From Chitinispirillaceae bacterium (GTDB taxonomy: Bacteria; Fibrobacterota; Chitinivibrionia; Chitinivibrionales; Chitinispirillaceae), in the NCBI GenBank assembly GCA_016926315.1, contig JAFGOU010000557.1:1-16147 (forward strand): a stretch of DNA of 16,147 bases, read 5' to 3'. A program made the position numbers and the translations under genes. This document shows, piece after piece, positions 1 to 6,588 of this stretch. Positions within the stretch are counted from its first letter, which is position 1, and each line of letters begins with the position of its first letter. The notes beneath the pieces were generated by a model, which worked only from the letters and a program-made list of their open reading frames with translations, had not been told where the DNA came from and searched no databases.

Positions 1-32
1 GGGGAGGTGGCGCATTGCGCCGGAGGGGTCTC
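1..32 (+). repeat. Partial copy of palindromic intergenic repeat (right half)
   Basis: These 32 bases are identical to 3398-3429, in the same orientation. At the second site they form the right half of an imperfect palindrome (3361-3426), so the left half of this copy probably lies outside the window. The two copies bracket the pilin operon as direct repeats. No further identity follows base 32. Confidence 0.8.
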
Positions 33-85
33 TTTGTAACGGAGCAACCAGGACAGTTCGTTTCCGCGTGTATTGTTTTGTTATA

Positions 86-195
86 TTCATGAACACTAAT
101 TCTGAACTACCACGCAATATAAATAGCTTAGAGCATACCGAAGCGCCTTATGTTTTAACGATTAAATGCCTCTTGCTTTTATTGCAAAACAGGAC
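86..195 (+). pseudogene. Degraded 5' end of a DUF4143-type ATPase gene
   Basis: Bases 86-118 align without gaps to 3596-3628, the -10 region and start of the intact ATPase gene, at about 26 of 33 positions. The start codon ATG of the intact gene (3622) corresponds to ACG at 112 here. Further on, similarity continues weakly with gaps: a reading resembling I-P-K-R-L-M parallels I-P-R-N-I-V of the ATPase. A reading ending in K-T-G near 186-194 parallels the Walker A region. Stops and indels interrupt it, so no product is expected. The 33-base alignment is read directly. The extension to about 195 is inference from a hand alignment and is much less sure. Confidence 0.45.
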
Positions 196-201
196 TATAC
201 T
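173..201 (+). promoter_or_regulatory. Possible sigma70 promoter of the pilin operon
   Basis: TTGCTT (173-178) is followed after 17 bases by TATACT (196-201). The -10 matches five of six consensus bases and the -35 only three. If used, transcription would start near 208 and leave a leader of about 200 nt before the first pilin gene. The site lies in or at the edge of decayed ATPase sequence. A promoter nearer 330-390 cannot be excluded. Confidence 0.35.
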
Positions 202-262
202 ATATAGTGTCTGTCCGAAAAGTCTTCGTTTTTGACGTCATACCTGCCCTGGTTCCCTTTGA

Positions 263-298
263 CAGGTGCAGGGTAAACTCGCTCACCAACCCGCACCG
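263..298 (+). other. Stem-loop in the presumed leader of the pilin operon
   Basis: GGTGC (265-269) pairs with GCACC (293-297) and GGGT (271-274) with ACCC (289-292). The result is a nine-pair stem with A270 bulged and a 14-nt loop. It has no U-tract, so it is not a terminator. I compared it by eye with c-di-GMP riboswitch core motifs and found no convincing match. It could be a regulatory or mRNA-stabilising structure. The remainder of 202-403 shows nothing I can assign. Confidence 0.35.
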
Positions 299-409
299 GT
301 AGGACGACTAAAACAGAGACATTTTGAACGGAAACTATGTATTATTATGGGATACGATCTTTACTTCTATTGAGGCATATGTAAAATTATACGGGAGAGT
401 AATTTGCGC

Positions 410-832
410 ATGAACATTCCATCGCACCATTCCGGAACCAAGGGATTCACCTTGGTAGAAGCCATCGTTGTCTCGGTCATTCTTGCAATTCTAGCGGCCG
501 TGGGAATCCCGTCGTACATGGGGTATGTGCAAAGCACGAAAATCGACGGCGCGCGCTCATCATGCCAGATCATCGGCACGGCGATCATCCAGACCCATAA
601 CAGGGGGATAGACATTTCCAATACAGACTGGTCCGATATCGGCATCACGTCACTTGATGACAACAACTGGACCTACACTTTTCCGGCGCTTGCAGGCGCC
701 ACGAACCCGGTCCCTGCCAACTATGCCATTACCGCCACGGGCGTGGCCGGGAGCAGCGTTGCCGGAAAGTCAGGGACATTCTGCCCGAAAGCCTCAGGGA
801 GCAGCAGATGGACCGGCACGCTCGCGTATTGA
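410..832 (+). CDS. Type IV pilin-like protein (prepilin)
   Basis: This protein of about 140 residues is a class III prepilin and likely a structural subunit of the pilus. From ATG 410 it has a 12-residue leader ending in G, then F-T-L-V-E. This is the prepilin peptidase site with Phe at +1 and Glu at +5, followed by a hydrophobic helix to about residue 35. The globular part carries two cysteines, one just after the helix and one near the C-terminus, which could form the disulfide loop of pilins. A TTG at 404 is in frame, but GGGAGAG at 393-399 suits ATG 410 better. It is first in an operon whose next gene starts inside or at its stop. It is short for a minor pilin, so it may be the major subunit, though assembled abundance cannot be judged from sequence. 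The family call is firm; the role as major pilin is inference. Confidence 0.85.
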   Translation: MNIPSHHSGTKGFTLVEAIVVSVILAILAAVGIPSYMGYVQSTKIDGARSSCQIIGTAIIQTHNRGIDISNTDWSDIGITSLDDNNWTYTFPALAGATNPVPANYAITATGVAGSSVAGKSGTFCPKASGSSRWTGTLAY

Positions 833-1290
833 TGAACAGCCTGCGAAGCCCAAACGGCGCAGCCCTTATTGAAGCGCTGGTGGGAGGGATCATCATCGCG
901 GTGATCGTGATCGCGGTGTTTCAGGTATTGTCCGAAGGATCGAGTATCAACCAGAAGGAGTTGCTCCGGAGACAGGCGTATCAGGAGCTCGAACGGGTCC
1001 TGGAAAGCCCGGAATACTCCTACCGCTCCCCTAATTATCTCAACCTTGCGGTGGGAACCAACCTGGTTTCCGGATACCCGAAGACCGTGACGCTTGACAC
1101 GCGCGGGACTTCGGGAACGTCCGACGACGTGACCGGGACCATCAGCGTGAGGGTCGCACCCCAGACCTATACCTACAGCGGAACCACGATCCCGGCCAAG
1201 CGCATCATCGCGACGATCACCTATAAGGAAGACGGGGTCGACCGGACCGAAACGCTCGAAACGATCATCACCCTGGTCAGCATAAACTGA
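808..1290 (+). CDS. Minor pilin-like protein (PilV/GspI type)
   Basis: This is a prepilin-like protein of about 152-160 residues. The cleavage site is N-G followed by A-A-L-I-E, giving Glu at +5, then a hydrophobic helix rich in Ile and Val. After the helix comes a charged stretch and a beta-rich domain without cysteines. Two starts are possible. ATG 808 has AGGGAG (796-801) at good spacing and overlaps the upstream gene by 25 bases. ATG 832 overlaps its stop as TGATG and gives a shorter nine-residue leader. Both keep the prepilin site. The position between a small pilin and a PilW-like gene matches minor pilin clusters, whose products prime assembly. The PilV/GspI label rests on position and length, not on detailed similarity. 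Confidence 0.75.
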   Translation: MDRHARVLMNSLRSPNGAALIEALVGGIIIAVIVIAVFQVLSEGSSINQKELLRRQAYQELERVLESPEYSYRSPNYLNLAVGTNLVSGYPKTVTLDTRGTSGTSDDVTGTISVRVAPQTYTYSGTTIPAKRIIATITYKEDGVDRTETLETIITLVSIN

Positions 1291-1295
1291 ATGCC

Positions 1296-1808
1296 ATGAA
1301 AACGATCCATGCAAACAACCGCAGCGGCGTGACCCTGGTCGAGGTCATTATCGCGGGAACGGTAACGGCCGTGGTCCTGGGACTGATCTTCTACGCGGTC
1401 TCTTTTTCCGGGACCGCGACCAGCAGGATGATGGCGCTCCAGCGGCTCCAGCTTGAAAGCTCGCTCATATCCGAGCTGTTCAAGCAGAACGTGCGAAACG
1501 GGAGCTTTATCTGCGCAGGCACCGGCTCTGCGGCGCCGACAGCGGACGTTGACAATCTCACGGACATAACGGTCAGGAACAGTGACGGATCGCAGGCCGC
1601 CTATTTCCGCATCAACGGTACCACGCTCGAAATGAACAACAGCCGGTATCTGACCTCGTATCTGTGCGATTTCAGCACGCCCGCGACCCATTTCAAGGTC
1701 TTTCAAAACGGGAAACAGGCCGAATTTTACCTTTCGATGTACACGACCGCGGGCGGTGAGCCTATCCATTACACGGCGACCATAGGGGGCCTTCGATGCA
1801 AAAACTGA
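1296..1808 (+). CDS. Minor pilin-like protein (PilW/GspJ type)
   Basis: A 170-residue protein with an 11-residue leader ending in S-G, then V-T-L-V-E. This is a canonical prepilin peptidase site with Glu at +5, followed by a hydrophobic helix to about residue 37. The C-terminal domain is beta-rich and contains two cysteines. The start at 1296 lies five bases after the preceding stop and has only a weak ribosome-binding site, so translation is probably coupled. The gene overlaps the next by 13 bases. Its place in the order, third of four, parallels PilW or GspJ in minor pilin clusters. The exact class is inferred from position and length. Confidence 0.75.
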   Translation: MKTIHANNRSGVTLVEVIIAGTVTAVVLGLIFYAVSFSGTATSRMMALQRLQLESSLISELFKQNVRNGSFICAGTGSAAPTADVDNLTDITVRNSDGSQAAYFRINGTTLEMNNSRYLTSYLCDFSTPATHFKVFQNGKQAEFYLSMYTTAGGEPIHYTATIGGLRCKN

Positions 1809-3280
1809 ACGTCATTTCTACGAATAGCGGCAGCGCCATTGTCGGTGCTGTGGCGCTCGGCATTATCCTTTCCATCATCGGCGTCGGCACGCTCCGGCTC
1901 ATCGGCAGCGGCAGCGAGCTGCACAACCAGGACGTGGAAATAGTCAAGAGCTACTGGGCCAATGAAGGCGCCATGCGTCTGGCATTCCGGTATATTTCCC
2001 GGGTCAACAATCTGCCCACCACCACGACCGGCGATATTACCGACTTCGGAAGCGCGGTTACGCCGTCATTGTCTATCAATGGAAAGAATTGCACCGTTTC
2101 GATTCTCGTGAGCCCGACCAACAAATACACCTACACGTACCGCTCGACGATCGCCCTGCCGGGTATCGGTAAAAGCTCCACCATTGAGTGCAATGGATCA
2201 ACGGTTACGAACTTCAGCAGATACACCAGATTCACGCTGCAAACCTCGACCGCCTACTGGATGTCGGGCACCACCTATGGAGATTTACATACGAACGGCT
2301 ACCTTAAACCCGCCGAAATGATGGATCCCGGCGTCCACGTGACGGGTAAAGCTACCACGGCCGGCAGGGTGGAACCCGCGCAGACCTATGACCGTCCCAA
2401 CTACCCGGCACCTTACCACATCGGCATGCAGCGGGAAAACGATAATTATAATTCGACCGTGCCTGCGGGATGGTTCGAAAGCCGGTTTCCCGATTACGAG
2501 CATGTCGGGGCCATTGATGTCGACGTCGTGCAACCGACCTCGCCGTCTTTCGCGACCTGTTATGCCATCAGCCCGAACACGGCGATGTTCGATTCCACAG
2601 CGATCAGGCTGAACGGCGCTTCCATCAGCATCTACTATCGCAACAAATCCACCTTTGCCTGGTCGCTCCAAGAGACCAGAACCATTGCCTCAATAAGCAA
2701 ACACATACTCAAGGTCAACAATTTACCGACCTATGTTTACGGCACCATCGATGAACAGTTGACCATCGTTACCACCAATACGACAAAGGGTGATATCGTG
2801 CTCGGTGGGAATATTCTCTATCAGAATACGAATCTCTCTAGTTCCAACGACGCGCTTGCCCTCGTATCGGCGAAAAACCTGTACATTCCCAGACGTACCA
2901 ATGCATCCTCCATCGGCATGGTTCATGATTTCAACGCGGCCGGCGCATCGCTGTATGGCTCGGTCTTCATTCCCAACGGCTGCATTACGGTCGATATGGA
3001 CAATTTCACTGAAAAGAGAGACCTGAACGTTTACGGCAGCATTCTTGAGAAGGCGGCGGGGGGCACGTTCGGCTGGCGCTGGGACGGGTCAAAGTGGATC
3101 CCTCGCGGCATTGCAGGCAGCTATTACCAGGACCCCCGTTTTGTGAACAACAGCATTGTCGCGCCCGGCATCCCTTCTGCCAGAGCCGCAGATGAAGAGC
3201 GTATCAAACAAGGCTATTCAACAGATCGCATGTGGATCCTCAACAACGGGAACTGGAACAATACGGTAACTACGCTGTAG
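1796..3280 (+). CDS. Large PilX-like pilus protein lacking Glu5
   Basis: This 494-residue protein starts with a short polar segment ending in S-G, then S-A-I-V-G and a hydrophobic helix to about residue 38, as in PilX_N-type proteins. The +5 position is Gly rather than Glu, as in GspK-like tip subunits. The long remainder is Thr/Ser/Asn-rich and looks like a surface domain of beta structure. I do not recognise a named domain in it. AGGGGG (1784-1789) precedes ATG 1796 at ideal spacing. It is last in the pilin operon, and together with the three small pilins it could form a priming complex at the pilus tip. A decayed copy of its C-terminal end lies at about 3471-3570. The pilus association is well supported by context; the tip role is inference. 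Confidence 0.7.
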   Translation: MQKLNVISTNSGSAIVGAVALGIILSIIGVGTLRLIGSGSELHNQDVEIVKSYWANEGAMRLAFRYISRVNNLPTTTTGDITDFGSAVTPSLSINGKNCTVSILVSPTNKYTYTYRSTIALPGIGKSSTIECNGSTVTNFSRYTRFTLQTSTAYWMSGTTYGDLHTNGYLKPAEMMDPGVHVTGKATTAGRVEPAQTYDRPNYPAPYHIGMQRENDNYNSTVPAGWFESRFPDYEHVGAIDVDVVQPTSPSFATCYAISPNTAMFDSTAIRLNGASISIYYRNKSTFAWSLQETRTIASISKHILKVNNLPTYVYGTIDEQLTIVTTNTTKGDIVLGGNILYQNTNLSSSNDALALVSAKNLYIPRRTNASSIGMVHDFNAAGASLYGSVFIPNGCITVDMDNFTEKRDLNVYGSILEKAAGGTFGWRWDGSKWIPRGIAGSYYQDPRFVNNSIVAPGIPSARAADEERIKQGYSTDRMWILNNGNWNNTVTTL

Positions 3281-3294
3281 CGCTCTCAGAGCGC
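3280..3294 (+). other. Short hairpin after the pilin operon
   Basis: GCGCTC, loop TCA, GAGCGC gives a six-pair stem directly after the stop codon. A run of T does not follow, so it is at best a weak or Rho-dependent end point, or an mRNA 3' protective hairpin. Confidence 0.35.
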
Positions 3295-3360
3295 CGTTAA
3301 AAACACGACAGGTTTATTTAAGAAAAAGCGTGCACACGGAAACGGCGGAAAATACCAGAA

Positions 3361-3429
3361 ACCCCTCAGTCGCTTTCAGCGCCACCTTCCCTGGCAGGGG
3401 GAGGTGGCGCATTGCGCCGGAGGGGTCTC
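3361..3429. repeat. Palindromic intergenic repeat, full copy
   Basis: The outer arms ACCCCTC (3361-3367) and GAGGGGT (3420-3426) pair. The inner arms GCGCCACC (3379-3386) and GGTGGCGC (3403-3410) pair as well, with pairing continuing toward a small loop near 3393-3396. The right half is identical to bases 1-32. This looks like a REP/MITE-type structured repeat without coding capacity. As RNA it would form a long stem that could also end or protect the pilin transcript. Confidence 0.75.
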
Positions 3430-3452
3430 GCGGCGCCGACTGCTCGGGACTC
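3430..3452 (+). pseudogene. Fragment of a DUF4143 ATPase gene 3' region
   Basis: These 23 bases match 4643-4665 of the intact ATPase gene with one mismatch. That segment encodes the G-A-D-C-S-G-L stretch in its C-terminal nuclease-like domain. The match starts immediately after the palindromic repeat and ends abruptly. It is too short to code for anything and is best read as debris of a second copy of the ATPase gene. Confidence 0.5.
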
Positions 3453-3470
3453 TGTTAAAGAAGAGCATGT

Positions 3471-3570
3471 GTGGTTCGGCATCGCGGGCAGCTATTACCA
3501 AAACCCCCGTTTCGTGAACAACACAGCGTTTCCGCTCCCGGCATTTTCTCAGCCAAGGCAAATGACGACA
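3471..3570 (+). pseudogene. Frameshifted C-terminal remnant of a second PilX-like gene
   Basis: Bases 3478-3522 match 3107-3151 of the large PilX-like gene at 40 of 45 positions. The protein reading G-I-A-G-S-Y-Y-Q-N-P-R-F-V-N-N differs at one residue. Four of the five changes are silent, so the copy was once under selection. A two-base insertion right after 3522 shifts the frame. In the shifted frame V-S-A-P-G-I-F-S-A-K-A continues the parallel to I-V-A-P-G-I-P-S-A-R-A. No start and no upstream portion remain. It runs straight into the promoter of the intact ATPase gene. Confidence 0.8.
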
Positions 3571-3578
3571 GGCTTTTA

Positions 3579-3607
3579 TTGAAATTAACATGTATTTCAT
3601 GTATATT
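3579..3607 (+). promoter_or_regulatory. Sigma70-type promoter of the ATPase gene
   Basis: TTGAAA (3579-3584), a 17-base spacer and TATATT (3602-3607) form a good promoter. The expected start near 3614 leaves only about eight bases before ATG 3622, and no Shine-Dalgarno sequence is seen, so the message may be nearly leaderless. CATGTAT occurs twice in the spacer and -10 (3589-3595 and 3598-3604), a possible site for a regulator. Confidence 0.55.
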
Positions 3608-3621
3608 AATACTAAAATACC

Positions 3622-4797
3622 ATGCAATTAAGCAACTATATACCAAGAAACATTGTTTTACCAGATAAGCTGTCTTTTTTTCTCTTCGGTCCGCGTCAGA
3701 CAGGGAAAAGCTGGCTGATCAACCGGCTATTCACCGATGACTGCTGGAAGATCGACCTGTTGCTGTCTGACGTGTATCTGGAATATCTCAAGGCTCCTGA
3801 ACTGTTCCGACGGGAAGCAGAGGCTAAAATCGCTCAAGGCGCCCTGTCGACCATAATCGTTGACGAAATACAACGCCTGCCCGGTCTCCTTACCGAGATC
3901 CATTACCTTATCGAAAAATACCCTCGTCTTCGTTTTGTGCTTATCGGTTCCAGCGCGAGAAAGCTCAAGCGGGGCGGCGCGGATATGCTTGCGGGCAGGG
4001 CGGTTTCGTGCCATTTGTTCCCGCTGACGCATGAAGAGCTGGGAGACGGTTTCGACCTGGAAACCGTTTTGCGTTACGGCGGCCTGCCTTCGCTCACCGG
4101 TAAAAACGACGGCGACCGGCAGCGGATGCTTTCGGCCTACGTCGAAACCTATTTACGTGAAGAAATAAAAGCCGAGGGAATAGCCAGGAACCTTTCCGGG
4201 TTCTCCCGTTTTCTAGACATTGCCGCTTCGCAATGCGGCGACCTGGTCAACGGCGCCGCCATCGCCCGCGAGTGCCGGCTCGCGCAGAAAACGGTTGAAG
4301 GGTACTTCGAGATACTTGAAGATACGCTTGTCGGCTTCAGGCTTGAATCATGGAGGAAAAGTCCGCGCAAACGATTAAGCACCCATCCGAAATTTTATCT
4401 TTTCGATACGGGAGTGGTAAATGCCGTCAACCGGCGCCTCTCGGCAAAGCTCGAACCGCGTACCCGGGGACGGTTGTTCGAACTGTTCATGATCAATGAA
4501 GTACGCAGCGCCATTCATTACACCGGATCGGAAGCGCGCATGTTTTTCTGGCGGACGAGCAACAGCGCGGAAGTCGACCTCATTATCGAAAAGCACGGCA
4601 CCATCGTCGCCGCGGTTGAATTCAAATCGCATCCCCGCGTCTGCGGCGCCGACTGTTCGGGACTCCGCTCGTTTCGCAGCGACAATCCCGGCACTCCGCT
4701 GTATGTCGCCTGCACCGCCATGCACCGGTATGATCTGAACGGCGTCACGGTGCTGCCCTGGCAGGAGCTTCTGGGAATGCTGCGGCAATGGCTGTGA
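3622..4797 (+). CDS. AAA_14/DUF4143-type ATPase
   Basis: A 391-residue P-loop ATPase of the widespread AAA_14 plus DUF4143 family. Walker A is G-P-R-Q-T-G-K-S (residues 23-30) and Walker B is T-I-I-V-D-E-I-Q (77-84). A sensor-like V-L-I-G-S-S-A-R-K-L follows near 106-115. The central region resembles a winged-helix linker. The C-terminal part contains A-E-V-D-L-I-I-E and V-E-F-K-S (316-336), the nuclease-like core of DUF4143. The cellular role of the family is poorly known, and many members sit in mobile or phase-variable settings. Length is normal and no key residue is missing. It does not look like part of the pilus machinery: it has its own promoter and lies among debris of copies of itself and of a pilin gene. 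Family call firm, function unknown. Confidence 0.85.
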   Translation: MQLSNYIPRNIVLPDKLSFFLFGPRQTGKSWLINRLFTDDCWKIDLLLSDVYLEYLKAPELFRREAEAKIAQGALSTIIVDEIQRLPGLLTEIHYLIEKYPRLRFVLIGSSARKLKRGGADMLAGRAVSCHLFPLTHEELGDGFDLETVLRYGGLPSLTGKNDGDRQRMLSAYVETYLREEIKAEGIARNLSGFSRFLDIAASQCGDLVNGAAIARECRLAQKTVEGYFEILEDTLVGFRLESWRKSPRKRLSTHPKFYLFDTGVVNAVNRRLSAKLEPRTRGRLFELFMINEVRSAIHYTGSEARMFFWRTSNSAEVDLIIEKHGTIVAAVEFKSHPRVCGADCSGLRSFRSDNPGTPLYVACTAMHRYDLNGVTVLPWQELLGMLRQWL

Positions 4798-4993
4798 CGG
4801 CGGCTCTGCGGCCTGGATTTGTTTGTTTTTTTCCCTTTTCTTTTTTATCCCATATTGGTAAAATTACTATTTTAAGAGAGTTACCCCACTGTCACGATTC
4901 CGCTCGCGCGTGAAAAGATGGGAATCGAACGTGAGGGAACGGTATAATTAATCTTCGGCACATCGGCGTACCGTCTGATTGCGGAGTTTCTTA
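4798..4993 (+). promoter_or_regulatory. Upstream region of the pilM operon with inverted repeat and -10
   Basis: The region opens with a T-rich stretch (about 4819-4848) that may help end the ATPase transcript, though I see no convincing hairpin before it. Next comes an imperfect inverted repeat: TCACGATTCC (4892-4901) pairs with GGAAT (4921-4925) and CGTGA (4930-4934), with four unpaired bases. A perfect TATAAT follows at 4943-4948, but no good -35 stands 16-18 bases before it. A weak -35 next to a dyad fits a promoter needing an activator. GGAG (4983-4986) serves ATG 4994. Confidence 0.4.
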
Positions 4994-5950
4994 ATGGCAA
5001 AAACCCTTATTACCTCGATCGGCATCGAGCACGACGCCATGAGTATCCGTGCCGTCAAGCTCACCATCATCCGCTCCGGATCAAAGATGTCGGTCAAGGT
5101 CATGGGTCTCTCCGAACTGTACGGCGATTTCTCGAACGACGACAATATCAGCGGCGGCATGAAGAAAATCAAGGAGAAGATATCGGTCAGCCAGAGCGAC
5201 CGGGTCGCGACCTGCCTTGCGGGCAAGCAGGTGTATGTGGCGCAGATACCGTTTAAAAAACTTGCCGACGACGAGATGAAGGGCGCGCTTAGGATCGAGA
5301 TAAAAAAGAGCCTGCCGTTCGAGGTGGCGGGCGCGTCGATCGACTACCAGCTCATCGAAGGCACGAAAAAAGACGATGTGCACCAGTTTGTTGTCACGGC
5401 CGTGCCGAGCATCCTTCTGACCCGTCACCTCAACATGATGGAGCGCCTCGGGATACGTCCGTACATTGTGGACGTGCTGCCGCTTGCCATTGCCAATGCG
5501 TTCCACCTTTCCCAGCAGTCCTGCGCCATGGGGCTCGCCTATATTATCGTGCATGTCGGCCCCGCGGTCACGAACCTTATCATCTGCGGCGACGAATCCG
5601 TCATGTTCTTCCACCGGAGCATCTATTTCCTGGCAGACGAGGTGTTCGGGGCCGACCGCGAGGCCCAGTTTACCGGCGAGGCGCTCGAACGCAAGCTCAT
5701 GGAGCTGACCGAGGAGATCAGCCGCTCCATTTCGTTTTACGAAAAGACCTATTCGGTTAAAAACTTTGCGGGCGTGTTCCTGCTCGGCGAATACCTGGAG
5801 AGCGGCGAGATCCACGATGCCATTGCGGCAAGGACCAATCTGACTGTTGAGGTCATCGACGTTTTTTCGACGCTCAAGCAGTCGTCGAACGCGCCCAAGG
5901 GAAAATTCGAGGTGGCCATGGCGCTGGCCATGAGAAATGCGCAACAATAG
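4994..5950 (+). CDS. pilM: PilM-like type IV pilus assembly protein
   Basis: A 318-residue, actin-like (FtsA-fold) cytoplasmic protein. PilM binds the N-terminus of PilN and links the inner-membrane alignment complex to the motor ATPases. The N-terminal S-I-G-I-E-H-D followed by I-R-A-V-K fits the opening strand of PilM. A segment with L-P-F-E (about residues 104-107) and a later I-I-V-H-V-G-P stretch fit the second nucleotide-binding half. A TTG at 4979 is in frame, but ATG 4994 has GGAG seven bases before it. It heads a run of pilN, pilO, pilP-like, pilQ-like and pilT genes. Assignment rests on fold-like motifs plus the clear gene order; sequence divergence is considerable. Confidence 0.8.
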   Translation: MAKTLITSIGIEHDAMSIRAVKLTIIRSGSKMSVKVMGLSELYGDFSNDDNISGGMKKIKEKISVSQSDRVATCLAGKQVYVAQIPFKKLADDEMKGALRIEIKKSLPFEVAGASIDYQLIEGTKKDDVHQFVVTAVPSILLTRHLNMMERLGIRPYIVDVLPLAIANAFHLSQQSCAMGLAYIIVHVGPAVTNLIICGDESVMFFHRSIYFLADEVFGADREAQFTGEALERKLMELTEEISRSISFYEKTYSVKNFAGVFLLGEYLESGEIHDAIAARTNLTVEVIDVFSTLKQSSNAPKGKFEVAMALAMRNAQQ

Positions 5951-6015
5951 TTGAAGGTTGAAAAGTGAAAATGCTGAATGGACACAAACCGGCGGCCGGA
6001 TAGAAAAACCTGACC

Positions 6016-6573
6016 ATGCGATACGCGATAAACCTGGTACGCCAGATACGGATCGAGGAACGCAGGGCGGTAGACCTCAAAAACCGTATTTTCGCCCTTG
6101 CCGCCTCGTGCAGCGCGGTGCTTGTCCTGGCGGTCCTCGTGATGGTGTTCCAGATACTGCGCATGCAGATACGCCTCGAAAACGAGCGTGACGAGGTCAA
6201 CCGCATCGAGCTGGAATACGGCAAATACAAGGCGACGCGCATGGTGATCGACAAGGCGGACATCGAGCGGCTCGACAGCCTGCAGGCGGACCGGATCTAC
6301 TGGACGAAAAAGTTCGCGGCAATGGCATACCATCTTCCGGACAACTACTGGATCACGAAGTTTTCGTTCGACGGAAAGATGTACAAGGTGGTTGGATACG
6401 GGTACATCACTGAGGAGCAGGAGCAGCTCATCACGCTCGACGAGTACCTAAACAAGCTTCGCGCCGACTCCACATATAAGGACGTTTTTACGACGACCTA
6501 TTTCAACGCGGTGCAGCGCTCGGACGAAGAGGACCGAAGCCGTGTGAGTTTTGAATATTCGTCACTGCGATAA
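6016..6573 (+). CDS. pilN: PilN-like type IV pilus assembly protein
   Basis: A 185-residue bitopic inner-membrane protein. The N-terminal cytoplasmic stretch begins M-R-Y-A-I-N-L-V, resembling the I-N-L-L-P motif with which PilN binds PilM. A membrane helix follows at about residues 25-47, then a charged coiled-coil segment (about 50-85) and an alpha/beta periplasmic domain. It would dimerise with PilO in the alignment complex. It starts 65 bases after pilM and has no clear Shine-Dalgarno sequence. It ends 15 bases before the pilO-like gene. Family assignment depends mainly on topology, the I-N-L motif and order. Confidence 0.75.
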   Translation: MRYAINLVRQIRIEERRAVDLKNRIFALAASCSAVLVLAVLVMVFQILRMQIRLENERDEVNRIELEYGKYKATRMVIDKADIERLDSLQADRIYWTKKFAAMAYHLPDNYWITKFSFDGKMYKVVGYGYITEEQEQLITLDEYLNKLRADSTYKDVFTTTYFNAVQRSDEEDRSRVSFEYSSLR

Positions 6574-6588
6574 CGAGGAACGCTTCGA

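Noticed and set aside
196..225. Insertion sequence end (AGTGTCTGTCCGAAAAG)
   Set aside because: It resembles some transposon termini, but there is no partner inverted end and no transposase in the window.
208..320. c-di-GMP riboswitch (GEMM) in the pilin leader
   Set aside because: Some short pieces look similar by eye (CAGGGTAAAC, GGTAGG), but the conserved core order and the tetraloop receptor are not there.
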